From positions 1 through 37,008 of the forward strand of contig CACZEL010000031.1 in assembly GCA_902780235.1 (NCBI GenBank): 37,008 bases of DNA, read 5' to 3'. Numbering within the stretch: position 1 is the first letter of the stretch; every line of letters starts with the position of its first letter. Both the position numbers and the translations under genes were made by a program. The notes beneath the pieces were generated by a model that was not told where the DNA came from, did no database searches, and saw nothing but the letters and a program-made list of their open reading frames with translations. This DNA is from an uncultured Bacteroidales bacterium. Its GTDB lineage: Bacteria; Bacteroidota; Bacteroidia; Bacteroidales; Paludibacteraceae. Shown here piece by piece: positions 9,501 to 16,086 of this stretch.

Positions 9501-11515
9501 TGGTATGCACCGTTTTGCCACTGATAGAGACGATAAACCTCCATTTGCTCAGGAGATTTTCCATATTGGCTAGCAGCATAATTACCTACTATATTCGAGT
9601 CATATTCAGAGCTTGAAGAGTCATAATTCCCTACGAACTCCAATTTCCACGGACCGGAAGGATTATTATTACCGACATAGGGGTTACCGAAATTAAACAA
9701 ATGGCATTGTCCTGAAATAGTAGGATATTCCGGGTTACGCCAGCAGTCATAGCAGTTTGCAAAGATACCGCTTGTTGCCGAAGGAGTCGGAGTCGGATCT
9801 ACCGCAGGAGTCGAACCACCAGCCGTATAGAAGATACGATTACCAAAGAGTGTTATATTCTCATACATTTGGTTGAAATCTGTTTCTAAATCATAATCAC
9901 CCGAAATGGTTCCGTCAAAGAAATGTATTACTCTTGCGTAGTCTCCGTTCGTGCGATAAACGAGAACAGCAGTGCCGGAAGTCGGCACTTCGGTCCATGC
10001 CTTCGCCTCATCAAATGTAACAGCCTGGAAGCCCGGCAGAGCGTTTACTGAGAACGTATTACCATTCGAGTTCCATCCATTGTATATATCCGATGTAACT
10101 TCTACCACTTGGAGTCCTGTCGCCGGAGTCGAACCACCACCGGTGTAGAAAATCTTATCTCCGTTTGAATACCATGCGTAAAGATCTTCATATGTTATAT
10201 TATGTGCTTGCGCCGCTTGATAGACTCCGTTTTTGAAGTAAAGAGAAGTCGCTCCATCACCTTCAAATGCGAAAATCAAAACTACATTACCTGCTGGAGC
10301 AGCATCCCATGCTGTAGCTTCTTCTTCAGTAATTGCCACAAAACCGGGCATGTCTAAAGTAGATAACATAGTAGGGTTATCCTGCCACGAACCTGGAACT
10401 TCTTGTAATTCCGTCACCTGTAGCCCTGCCTGAGTCGAACCCTGGACAGAGATGGTCAGGGTGTAGTCCACTGATGTGTTCCCCATCTGCTCTGTATCAA
10501 GGTACTTAATGTAATTGCCGGTAACCGTAGCCGTACCTTCGAACGCCTCGCTGATGGCGATGTAGTGATTATTCCCATCTTTACTTGCCGTTACCGCTGC
10601 ATTGCCGGTAGCCGTAGGAACAGTAAACGCTTGGCAGTAACCGCCATACTGTAACGCATAGAGCTCTTGGATAATACCGTCCAACTCTCCATTTCCATTT
10701 TGGAAATCACAAGCAAAAGTGTGCGGTAAGGTAACCTCCACCTCTTTCTGATTGTTGTTTGCCTCAAAGACAACCGTCACGGACTCTGCCGGAGTCGGTG
10801 TCGGAGTCGAACCACCCGGAATGGTACCGGTAGTGTAAAAGAATCGGCCTGCTATCTCAGCATCAGTAATATTAAAGTAAACTGTATTGCGTGTAAGTGG
10901 ATCATCCATCGTATATTGATAAACTCCATCCCTAAAATTATGATATTTAAACTCATTTCCAACCGAAGATATCAAGATAGCTGATCCTTGAGGAGCACCA
11001 TCCCAAGCTTTTACAGTCTCATCATCAACCGTCGCAAACCCAGGCATTTCGTCTGTAGAGATATATGTATTATCCTGATACCACTCTGAAGGAGGGTTAG
11101 TAATCTCGCTCACTTGAGGTAACTGCTCTGGACCCCAATTAGAAGGACCGGTGGTATAATAGAACTTAGTTCCATTATAGTTACTCTCCGAGAAAATCTC
11201 TGGTTTCCAAATATTTTTTGTTGGCGAAGAATAACGAACTCCATCCGAGAACATATGATATTTAGCTCTACCATCACTCTCAAATGCATAAATCAGATAT
11301 ACATAACCAGTTGAAGGAACTGCATTCCATCTTTGGGTAGTATATGGATCTGCTGCACCAAATCCCGGCAGATCACTTACCAAAAGTTTTGTTTCTGCAC
11401 TTTCCCATTCATTAGGGACATTTAACTGTGTTACTGAGATCCCACCACTTTGGGCATTCATCAACCCCACGCTTGTCACGAGGGCGAGAAGAAATGTAAA
11501 TAATTTTTTTCTCAT
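3569..11515 (-). CDS. Giant modular secreted surface protein, 2648 aa
   Basis: A signal peptide (MRKKLFTFLLALVTSVGLMNAQ region, cut near 22) is followed by many modules joined by PT- or PS-rich linkers such as GGSTPA and PTPTPS. A roughly 100-aa module ending in (K/R)(I/F)FYTxGG recurs near 25-130, 135-240, 365-465, 468-570 and 1030-1125. Two domains starting GDKL.GAF..GG.KVVYFSK lie at about 750-1020 and 1390-1610 and resemble the Fibrobacter/Bacteroidales paralogous (DUF1566-like) domain. A FIVAR-like helical pair is at 1133-1260 and BspA-type leucine-rich repeats at 1620-1790. Three copies of a beta module with YCHQ-type CYHQ(D/N) lie near 1800-2200, a Listeria-Bacteroides-type repeat at 2206-2280, and a C-terminal domain from about 2405. 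The tail IIKNGVKYNAQGQIVK resembles those of two other proteins here. An adhesin or glycan-binding role is inference. Confidence 0.85.
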   Translation of the reverse strand: MRKKLFTFLLALVTSVGLMNAQSGGISVTQLNVPNEWESAETKLLVSDLPGFGAADPYTTQRWNAVPSTGYVYLIYAFESDGRAKYHMFSDGVRYSSPTKNIWKPEIFSESNYNGTKFYYTTGPSNWGPEQLPQVSEITNPPSEWYQDNTYISTDEMPGFATVDDETVKAWDGAPQGSAILISSVGNEFKYHNFRDGVYQYTMDDPLTRNTVYFNITDAEIAGRFFYTTGTIPGGSTPTPTPAESVTVVFEANNNQKEVEVTLPHTFACDFQNGNGELDGIIQELYALQYGGYCQAFTVPTATGNAAVTASKDGNNHYIAISEAFEGTATVTGNYIKYLDTEQMGNTSVDYTLTISVQGSTQAGLQVTELQEVPGSWQDNPTMLSTLDMPGFVAITEEEATAWDAAPAGNVVLIFAFEGDGATSLYFKNGVYQAAQAHNITYEDLYAWYSNGDKIFYTGGGSTPATGLQVVEVTSDIYNGWNSNGNTFSVNALPGFQAVTFDEAKAWTEVPTSGTAVLVYRTNGDYARVIHFFDGTISGDYDLETDFNQMYENITLFGNRIFYTAGGSTPAVDPTPTPSATSGIFANCYDCWRNPEYPTISGQCHLFNFGNPYVGNNNPSGPWKLEFVGNYDSSSSEYDSNIVGNYAASQYGKSPEQMEVYRLYQWQNGAYQPVAYGVLYAYANENNPVEHAAFFEAGGHWGCYFTDNTHSGGDDFNITFDEDASTGFADLHSTPAIDPEPTPTPSGDGDKLAGAFSVGGDKVVYFSKANLQATTADNGATWTWGFAENQWDYVGNSAANNAINGGGTVSSNGPVDLFAWSSTDNNYFGINNSINEADYSGDFKDWGAKKGSDWRTLTINEWQYLLQERNPGSSSANYTNYPRYTNAQILTDGTAPQKDIKGIILFPDDFNDGGESIDGVTWGSINPSFFSSNPTTCTTAGWATLESMGCVFLPSAGSRQNFGDEFAIVDVAIMGNYWSSTLYSGEPEDPQSIVVGGSTLGIGTSPRYWGMSVRLVSETAPSPAPAPAGLQVTELQISASWENDQTLVTISDLPGFVAVSLEEAGAWDAVPAGDVVLIYAGTNEGVTATYFHNGAWGDPVPFGGFSRADIFEWASGSKIFYTSGGSTPAVDPAVQNVIDLINAIPNPVVYNQECYNALEAVYNAYVALSEEQRDQVTNYNDYLEAESTYYMLGSVNYVIETINDIGNVEFTSACKHRIDYARSEYCNLTLEAKGYVTNYNTLLAAEAAYAALIPVSSTVEWDEAILETIDADEWGEATYTNGSISLKAVDGRAHYVDIDDHFIFDGMNSEKSFVFSCTSANILCIEITVSEKHQHNELSCAWQETATGYRWVGEATSVDFASTIFKVTGIRFSLGEAFPEPTPTPAQDGDKLPGAFTVDGGKVVYFSKGNLQYLGNIDRWHFAENQWTIIGNAQASDNRDLFSWGTGDNPDSEDYSTYTEWGNNIEGNWRTLTVEEWTYLFNTRTGASSKYGTATVAGVVGLILLPDVYDGTAINTERTAWNNNVISSSEWAAYEAAGAVFLPAAGLSDAFGVYGVGEQGFYWSSTMDALSHYAFSVFYGFDNWEGYWFNQVDAQFQPQEGHSVRLVSETAPTPAPTPANSCGDGLTWELNAGVLTISYDGVGTGVMDDWGGYNEAPWSSEKLQITSVVLPEGITTIGSAAFRGCTNLASVNMAENFPASLTTIKTEAFYNSALTSVTIPANVVSIYNNVFYGCQSIANVYCYANPNDLVWMDGYCDDFNSGNKITQCHVKNCYLSLYNTKWNTGYDLTDVNVTFVGDLPGDCGSSTFIDADFAINFMNDPYIVVGGGDLPEGVLVEGIPNKDINHGYYNVIITIPAKAGTYKVTLGTCGWGLGNGTIQNENGSTTYASFNQHLADNDLCYHQDPTNNIVTAIFTLPEDQNIIVDCGEYTPYFSIEASSAPAPSYIDADFAIDFMSDPYTVVGGGDLPAGVLVEGSMNTGDAQHGYRLPVITIPVTAGNYKVMMGTCSYSNQDATIKTEDNSYTYATLETNNGTCYHQNTATNVVGAIFNVPSDQIIKVYGAEYTPFFSIEKMAAVPAFTDFEINFQSDPYGMISGAKPEGTVIAGSFHDGQHGYQNVEATVPVKAGKYRLTLGACGYGNGAGNVMSETNVELASFNQKLAENDKCYHQDPANNIVSMIFDVDQDQTITIDCGQYTPYMKLEAVTAYQVSFALSDAEGSVPAAVDVTVGEGITMPLNKTMYKEGYTLTGWSDGVNTYPIGESFTPANDVVLTPVFTANEADLLNASTDVNVKWYFGGDNGAPTTSYEGTSGLLVAQATIGDKTVDVKLAIDATSGKFAPQPTTEWAQVRVGTIFTYPYKEGMTVDVHTYSGNETYYLADGNVTCGTNDYYSFIEVTYPASAPTTAVVIGDPNDADQVTAFLTTYDGQTVQDLTIDRPVLNNMYNTLCLPFNMDADQIANSSLNGVEIYEFVDVDVTNDELYLYTSEEKHEIVAGRPYLVKFSAASQLDDLDFVNVTINNADLDDQAVTIKGVTFKGTFQPIVLGAQEGLDFNGGHLFLMANNTLMWPNTNNPLKPFRAYFTVNVDAGQSAGMPVRRGMPAHIGGPAQILTGVENVQGDNVQGTKLMENGVLYIIKNGVKYNAQGQIVK

Positions 11516-11573
11516 ACATTTAGATTTTTAGTTAAACAATATTGTTAATTTTTTTGTTGCTATATAAACGACA

Positions 11574-11604
11574 AAGCGACAAGTGCACGAAGCACCTGCC
11601 GCTT
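11574..11604 (-). promoter_or_regulatory. Strong hairpin in the leader of the giant surface-protein gene
   Basis: On the minus strand AAGCGGCAGGTGC and GCACTTGTCGCTT pair over 13 bp (two G-U) around a 5-nt loop, ending about 58 nt before the start codon. The sequence after it is only mildly T-rich, so it could be an attenuator, an mRNA stability element, or a weak terminator. Confidence 0.5.
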
Positions 11605-11657
11605 GTTTGCCGGTTTATCTGCCTGATTTGCTACCTCTTGTGAGCTCGTCGCGCGCC

Positions 11658-11709
11658 ACATACATACATACATACATACATACATACATACATACATACA
11701 TACATACAT
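11658..11709. repeat. Tetranucleotide microsatellite, 13 x ACAT
   Basis: Thirteen uninterrupted ACAT units fill 52 bp in the 5' leader of the 2648-aa protein gene, between its promoter (11808-11839) and start codon (11515). GC-rich blocks flank it. Perfect tetranucleotide arrays of this length are slippage-prone. A short leader frame (ATG at 11764) runs through the array and would shift frame with unit number. Confidence 0.95.
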
Positions 11710-11807
11710 GCGCCGCCGCGCTTATCATTAAGAAGTTATATGTGAGAAGATGATTCAAAATCATGTTCCGAAAAGTGTGTAATAGACTCTTTTGTCCAAA
11801 AACGCTG

Positions 11808-11839
11808 CAAAGGTACAACAATTATTTGACATACGCAAA
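11808..11839 (-). promoter_or_regulatory. Promoter of the giant surface-protein gene
   Basis: On the minus strand the -33 TTTG is at 11836-11839 and the -7 TACCTTTG at 11808-11815, with a 20-bp spacer. It is followed by GCAGC. Directly upstream is an ATTCCGAAT block identical to that at the next two promoters. The predicted start near 11800 gives a leader of about 285 nt. Confidence 0.8.
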
Positions 11840-11892
11840 TTATTCCGAATATTTTTATATTTTTACACGTCTTGTTTGTCTTTTTGCATTGT

Positions 11893-12036
11893 AAGTACAC
11901 CGGAAGGCGGGATTTCTCAGGGACGACGTGTCCAAGAGTGTGCCTCCGGCATACTTACGAAAAAAAGAGACGGTAACCCGCACGGATTACCGCCTCGATT
12001 GATATAGATAGCCTAACGGCTGTGAACGACAGGGAT
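11893..12036 (-). repeat. Structured repeat, copy 2 (lacks the peptide part)
   Basis: It matches copies 1 and 3 from the cruciform (11895-11954) through the terminator (11967-11996) to the small hairpin, then diverges at 12036, so the 24-aa frame is missing. The inner hairpin is shorter than in copy 1. To its left it shares another 55 bp with copy 3, up to and including the ATTCCGAAT block and promoter. From 12037 to 12140 there is no gene, only AT-rich sequence and a degenerate promoter-like AAATCCGCTG...GGTAC. Confidence 0.85.
11967..11996 (-). terminator. Intrinsic terminator in repeat copy 2
   Basis: It has the same 13-bp stem as in copy 1, with one change in the 4-nt loop (GCAC on the plus strand), followed on the minus strand by a T-tract. 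It would separate the nuclease gene from the giant surface-protein promoter. Confidence 0.8.
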
Positions 12037-12140
12037 GAGAGAGAGGAATATTTACCCTTTCTTGTATGATATATTATACAAATTTGGTTGTATTTTGTAT
12101 AGTCCGTTATGCAAATCCGCTGAAAAGGTACGGTTGAGAA

Positions 12141-13295
12141 TCAGCTTAGGTCTGTATCTTGCATGAGTTCATTAAGTCCATTTGTGTTAGGCAAAATACG
12201 GTTGTACACATCGGGTGCATCCTCTCCCAAACGGAATGTAGCCACACCCATTGGTTTGTTATAATCGCGTATAGCTAACTCAACAACCGTTCTATCCATT
12301 TCACGACACAGGATTAATCCGACAGATGGATTCTCATGAGGTTTCCGTACTTGCTCGTCCAAGACAGACAAATAGAAACTGAGTTGTCCAAGATGGGCCG
12401 GTTTGAAACGGCAATCCTTCAATTCGACAGCCACCAGACAATTCAATTGACGATTAAAGAATAACAAGTCTATGAATTTTTCTTCACCTCCGATCACCAT
12501 ACGATAGTATGGTTGAATGAATATAAAATCATTACCGAAGCGTAAGATGAAGTCACGGATATTCTCAACAATTTTAGAAGTTAAAACGGGTTCATTACGT
12601 TCTTCTTCATTCTCATAGAGATCTTCTGCATTGATAAAATTGAGCAGATAATTCTCCTTAAACGCTTTGAGTGTTCTTATCGCCAAGCGTGTGTCAGAAA
12701 TCGTTTCTGTGAAATTAGAGGGAAGAGAACCTCGATTCTTGTACAAGTCCTGTTTGATAAAATCCTCTAAGGCATATTTGTTCCATGCCCGGGAAGCACA
12801 CATATGGATATAGAAAGCACGCTCTTCCAAGTCTTTTACTTTACGTAAGATGATGACATGATGCGTGAATGGAACACGAAGAAAATCAGTCCAATTCAAT
12901 TCGTCACCCAGCGGTTGACGAATTTGAACAAGCAGTTCCGTTTCGTCAATAGGCAATTCGTCAACTGCCGGTTGACGATTTACATATTCGCACCATTCTT
13001 CGTAGAATGTACGCATATTCTTAAGGCTCGTTTCTCCAAAACCGGTAAGACCGGGCATCTCTTTCTGTAACTGGTCACTGATTGTCTTCAGCGCCCCTGT
13101 GCCCCAGAAATGATGACGCGTATTCTCGGAAATATACTGTCCTATACCATAGTACAAAGAAAGTACCTCATTATTGACATGCTGCAACGAACGAGCTTGG
13201 CTACGTTGAATGGCTCCTTTAATAACCTGAACGGCTTGCTGCAAATCGGTCGTTAGAATCATATTTGTTGCCTGATGCTTCTGAATCTCTGACAT
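12141..13295 (-). CDS. DUF1016/YhcG-family protein with PDDEXK nuclease domain
   Basis: The 384-aa protein starts at ATG 13295. A GTG two codons upstream at 13301 is the alternative. The N-terminal half (about 15-170) has the DUF1016_N look: YYGIGQYIS, GFGETSLKNMRTFYE and FTHHVIILRKV. The C-terminal half contains FIDLLFF, VAVELKDCRF and HLGQLSFYLSVLD (about 280-325), the metal-binding D and ExK core of PDDEXK nucleases. E. coli YhcG is the named relative. Family members are linked to restriction-modification loci and defence islands, and their DNA target is mostly unknown. It stands alone with its own promoter and lies between repeat copies 2 and 3, next to a toxin-antitoxin pair. That setting supports an accessory or defence cassette. 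Confidence 0.88.
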   Translation of the reverse strand: MSEIQKHQATNMILTTDLQQAVQVIKGAIQRSQARSLQHVNNEVLSLYYGIGQYISENTRHHFWGTGALKTISDQLQKEMPGLTGFGETSLKNMRTFYEEWCEYVNRQPAVDELPIDETELLVQIRQPLGDELNWTDFLRVPFTHHVIILRKVKDLEERAFYIHMCASRAWNKYALEDFIKQDLYKNRGSLPSNFTETISDTRLAIRTLKAFKENYLLNFINAEDLYENEEERNEPVLTSKIVENIRDFILRFGNDFIFIQPYYRMVIGGEEKFIDLLFFNRQLNCLVAVELKDCRFKPAHLGQLSFYLSVLDEQVRKPHENPSVGLILCREMDRTVVELAIRDYNKPMGVATFRLGEDAPDVYNRILPNTNGLNELMQDTDLS

Positions 13296-13320
13296 GGTCA
13301 CATATTTTAAAATCCCGCTG

Positions 13321-13352
13321 CAAAATTACAATATTTCTTTGATATATGCAAA
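13321..13352 (-). promoter_or_regulatory. Promoter of the YhcG-family gene
   Basis: The -33 TTTG is at 13349-13352 and the -7 TAATTTTG at 13321-13328, with a 20-bp spacer beginning CATATATCAAA. GCAGCGGGATTT follows at the start of the transcript. The ATG lies about 20 nt downstream of the expected start site. Confidence 0.82.
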
Positions 13353-13479
13353 TTATTCCGAATATTTTTATATTTTTACACGTCTTGTTTGTCTTTTTGC
13401 ATTGTAAGTACACCGGAGGCGGGATTTCTCAGTGGACGACGTATCCAAGAGTGTGCCTCCGGCATACTTACGAAAAAAA

Positions 13480-13509
13480 GAGACGGTAACCCGCATGGAT
13501 TACCGCCTC
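13480..13509 (-). terminator. Intrinsic terminator in repeat copy 3
   Basis: It is identical to copy 1: a 13-bp stem with a 4-nt loop and a seven-T tract on the minus strand. Confidence 0.85.
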
Positions 13510-13550
13510 GATTGATATAGATAGCCTAACGGCTATGAATGACAGGGGAT

Positions 13551-13625
13551 TTAGATACCGCTGCCGGGATCGCCGCCACCGATAGGATCACCACTACCAA
13601 TAGCCGCTCCGCTAACGGACTGCAT
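13551..13625 (-). CDS. 24-aa glycine/proline-rich peptide in repeat copy 3
   Basis: It has the same sequence, base for base, as the frame at 3420-3494 (starts MQSVSGAAIG, ends GGGDPGSGI). It follows a terminator here (13715-13746), so it would need its own promoter or readthrough. Identity can reflect recent duplication as well as selection, and two copies cannot separate these. Confidence 0.4.
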   Translation of the reverse strand: MQSVSGAAIGSGDPIGGGDPGSGI

Positions 13626-13714
13626 GATACATAACATTCACAAATTAATCGAATTAAACGAATCTTTTTCTTTTAGTCCAAAATTGCCAAAAATATTCCC
13701 AAAAGACATAAAAT

Positions 13715-13746
13715 AAGCGGTAACACGCTTAATTGGATTACCGCTT
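13715..13746 (-). terminator. Terminator of the toxin-antitoxin operon
   Basis: AAGCGGTAA (13715-13723) pairs with TTACCGCTT (13738-13746), 11 bp past the toxin stop, and a T-rich run follows on the minus strand. The stem shares GGATTACCGC with the repeat terminators and with the one at 29287. Confidence 0.7.
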
Positions 13747-13757
13747 TCAAAAACTAT

Positions 13758-14033
13758 TTACTTATCGTTATAATGACCTAACATTTGGAGAATGTTTACC
13801 TGAACGACAGATTCGTAAACAGAATAAACTACTCTATCTTTACCTGATAAGCGACGGGAATAGGTATTCTCCTTATACTTAAGACGTTCAGGATTTCCGA
13901 TTCCGGTTAAAGGATGTTCCGCCAATTCCTCCAATATAGTACGGAGTTTCTTAATACGTGCCTGATCGCCGGACTTCTTGATTCTCTCTAAGTCAGCAAG
14001 GGCACGTGGTGCAAAAGTCAAACTGTATCTCAT
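13758..14033 (-). CDS. yoeB: Txe/YoeB-family toxin (RelE-fold mRNA interferase)
   Basis: The 91-aa length is normal for YoeB. It has HPLTGIGNPERLKY (about 40-53), YSRRLSGKDRVVYSV (58-72) and the C-terminal LGHYNDK. Glu49, Arg61, Arg67, His87 and Tyr88 fit the catalytic set of YoeB, a ribosome-dependent endoribonuclease that cleaves mRNA in the A site. Its ATG overlaps the antitoxin stop by four bases (ATGA), the usual translational coupling of such pairs. The catalytic residues appear intact, so the toxin is probably functional. Confidence 0.92.
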   Translation of the reverse strand: MRYSLTFAPRALADLERIKKSGDQARIKKLRTILEELAEHPLTGIGNPERLKYKENTYSRRLSGKDRVVYSVYESVVQVNILQMLGHYNDK

Positions 14034-14281
14034 TCGAAAAGAGCGTCTAATTCTTGTTTGCTGCTCACCCGCAGACCTTTTCCGTTAGCTATATCCTGCT
14101 CTGCTGCATCCAGATCACGATAGAATTGTTCACTGCGATAGTAATCAACAGGAAGTGCCCCTCGACGTACTTTCGACCGCTTGGTTGCAATCTGCCAACC
14201 CATATTACCCGATAAACGGCGCAAGAACACAGCATCGGATGCCGGTAATGTAATCTGTAAAGTTCTCATTGTTGTTTCCAT
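14030..14281 (-). CDS. Antitoxin partner of the YoeB-like toxin
   Basis: ATG 14281 is chosen because the frame upstream (to 14341) runs into the promoter, and GGGAGGG lies just before this ATG, a rare strong Shine-Dalgarno for this organism. The 83-aa protein starts METTMRTLQITLPASDAVFLRRL. This probably is a ribbon or PHD-like DNA-binding N terminus, where ITLPASDAVFLRRLSGNMGW looks structured. A charged C-terminal tail with KGLRVSSKQELDALFE follows and would wrap the toxin. It would repress its own operon together with YoeB. The tail pattern GKxxxxxxxxEL resembles the orphan antitoxin at 29349-29594. Its exact antitoxin family is uncertain. Confidence 0.82.
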   Translation of the reverse strand: METTMRTLQITLPASDAVFLRRLSGNMGWQIATKRSKVRRGALPVDYYRSEQFYRDLDAAEQDIANGKGLRVSSKQELDALFE

Positions 14282-14310
14282 ACTCAACCCTCCCTTTTTA
14301 AAATCCGGTG

Positions 14311-14342
14311 CAAAAATACTACAAAAAAATGATATATGCAAA
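14311..14342 (-). promoter_or_regulatory. Promoter of the toxin-antitoxin operon
   Basis: The -33 TTTG is at 14339-14342 and the -7 TATTTTTG at 14311-14318, with a 20-bp spacer beginning CATATATCA. The 35 bp upstream, with ATTCCGAAT, are identical to those at 13353 and 11840. Confidence 0.82.
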
Positions 14343-14399
14343 TTATTCCGAATATTTTTATATTTTTACACGTTTGATGTCGTTTGAGATTATTACCCG

Positions 14400-16085
14400 T
14401 TAGAGTTTTTTACCCGTTACGTCGTAGCGTTCGCCGTTGCGGATAATAAACAGTTGACCGTTCCGGAGGAACTTTTGGCTCTTAGCTTTTGGCTCTTGGC
14501 ATTCAATACCGGAGGGTGTAGCCTGCGAAGCGACCTCGGACCAGAGGGCTTTGAGGGGATAACCGGAATAATCGAACCACGTCGTATTGGAGATGACATT
14601 GCCGTCCTCCCACCATGTATCATAGGTCGCATCATAGCGTTCCGCCCAGCAGGTCTTGATCCATGCGTTATTGACTTTCTGATCGACGAAGATCGGATCC
14701 CAGTACATATACCCGAGGATATTGGTGTCGGAAGCGATCGCTTCGTGCAGTTCATGCATAAAAGCCGCCTGTCCGTCTTCGGACGCCTCGTTATAGGAGC
14801 CGTTCAGATGCAGTTGTCCCTCATAGTTACCGCCGTTCCGACCGGCAGAACGATAGGGGGTCCACGAGTAGCCGGTCTCCATGATCATGACGGGTTTATG
14901 GAACGCCGTCTCCATCGACTGCGCCCAAGTGAGCATGCCCGTCGGCGTGTTGTCCGATGAGTTCTGCAGGGAAGCCCAATAGGGGTAGTACGAACCGCCG
15001 ACGATGTCGAAATGACCGCCGTTATCGGCAAGGGTCTTGAAGAACGAGCGGCAGATGCCTATCTTACCGTCATGCCCGTAACTATGATGCAGGATAACCT
15101 GCGTCGTCGGTGAAGCCGCTTTGACGGCATCATAAGCGCGATTATACAGATAGACGGCATTCGCGATATTGTCCGTCTTGCCGCCATAAGAGACCGCATT
15201 GCCGTTGGTGGTCTGGAAGAGGATGCCGTAGTTGGTCTCGTTGCCGACAGAAACATACTCAGGTGTCGTTCCCTGATTGACCATACGGGTCATGTACCGA
15301 TAGACATAGTTATAGACCGAATCGCCGAGTGCTTGCGTCGTAGTAGCTTGCGCCCACTCGGCCGGAATCATCTGCGTACTCGCATTCGTCCAATAGTCGG
15401 AAAGGTGGAAAGACAAACAGATCGCCATGTTATGGTTCTTGGCGCGTTGCGCCAATGCCAATATATCCTCCGGTCCGGCATAGGGATAGCCGGAAGGATG
15501 CGCCGTCGTTTGGATCGGCGTACGATAGGTAGTATTCCCGTCTCTGACCGCCGTACCGGGCGCGTTATAGAGCCGCAGACGGGCGAGGTTGACGCCGTAG
15601 GACTGCATGATATCGAACAGGTCACCGGCTGTACCGTCATGGTAACGGAAGACAGCTCCGAAATCCTCCACATAGGTCGCCATCGTCAGGTCGGCTCCGC
15701 GGAGGCAGGACGCCGTGACGGGTTCCGGATCCGGAACAGGCGGATAGACATGGGTGTCAAAACGGATGGAAGGCACGGAGAGGTCGAAAATGACATCATA
15801 CGCACCGGCAGGAAGCTCCAACCAACCGGTAGCGCCGTTAGAGACAGCCAACGGAACGGCTACGCCGGTAGAGACTACACCGCCGCCAGCATCCGACCAG
15901 CCGTATTGGGTGGACCAATCGGCAGTATGAACCGAGAATCCGAGTCCTTGTTCGGCGATGACGCAAGAGTCGATAACGAAGATATTCGCGTTGTCCGTGG
16001 GTTCAAACATAGCGAGATCCCTTCCGGATTCGGTGGTGTAGGACCATGTATAAAGAGACCAGATGAGTGCCAATAGGTATTTCAT
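14400..16085 (-). CDS. GH53 endo-beta-1,4-galactanase with a C-terminal tail (second copy)
   Basis: The protein is 561 aa. A hydrophobic N terminus (MKYLLALIWSLYTWS) can serve as a signal peptide but has no lipobox. Residues about 20-125 form a beta-rich domain of unknown type, followed by a proline-rich link. The GH53 catalytic barrel spans about 128-515. The acid/base is Glu283 in SVGNETN and the nucleophile Glu403 in IMETGYSW. The family cleaves beta-1,4-galactan side chains of pectin. The tail after a heptad-repeat linker reads FIIRNGERYDVTGKKL and matches the tail of the giant protein at 30249. This is the last gene of the operon, starting one base after the GH2 stop. Compared with the lipoprotein GH53 at 27751, the different ends suggest a different location. 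Confidence 0.9.
   Translation of the reverse strand: MKYLLALIWSLYTWSYTTESGRDLAMFEPTDNANIFVIDSCVIAEQGLGFSVHTADWSTQYGWSDAGGGVVSTGVAVPLAVSNGATGWLELPAGAYDVIFDLSVPSIRFDTHVYPPVPDPEPVTASCLRGADLTMATYVEDFGAVFRYHDGTAGDLFDIMQSYGVNLARLRLYNAPGTAVRDGNTTYRTPIQTTAHPSGYPYAGPEDILALAQRAKNHNMAICLSFHLSDYWTNASTQMIPAEWAQATTTQALGDSVYNYVYRYMTRMVNQGTTPEYVSVGNETNYGILFQTTNGNAVSYGGKTDNIANAVYLYNRAYDAVKAASPTTQVILHHSYGHDGKIGICRSFFKTLADNGGHFDIVGGSYYPYWASLQNSSDNTPTGMLTWAQSMETAFHKPVMIMETGYSWTPYRSAGRNGGNYEGQLHLNGSYNEASEDGQAAFMHELHEAIASDTNILGYMYWDPIFVDQKVNNAWIKTCWAERYDATYDTWWEDGNVISNTTWFDYSGYPLKALWSEVASQATPSGIECQEPKAKSQKFLRNGQLFIIRNGERYDVTGKKL
14472..14500. repeat. In-frame heptad repeat in the second GH53 gene
   Basis: CTTTTGG, CTCTTAG, CTTTTGG and CTCTTGG follow one another and encode the linker PKAKSQK between catalytic domain and C-terminal tail. 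The same heptad family occurs at 17691, 30414 and 31514. Confidence 0.75.
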
Positions 16086-16086
16086 A

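Larger units (their letters stand above)
13406..13699 (-). repeat. Structured repeat, copy 3 (full length)
   Basis: The 294 bp match copy 1 almost throughout. The cruciform is at 13408-13467, where the outer stem pairs without the single-base bulge of copy 1, and the inner hairpin is reduced. The terminator is at 13480-13509 and the peptide frame at 13551-13625. It sits just beyond the terminator of the toxin-antitoxin operon. An extra CATAA lies near the peptide start. Confidence 0.85.

Noticed and set aside
11658-11709. CRISPR array
   Set aside because: The unit is 4 bp and uninterrupted, with no spacers, and no cas genes are present.
11615-11821. 68-aa frame with repeated MYVC spanning the ACAT array
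   Set aside because: Its first ATG lies inside the promoter spacer, upstream of the predicted transcript start, and the repeated residues are only the translation of the microsatellite. A shorter leader frame from the ATG at 11764 is kept only as a regulatory idea.
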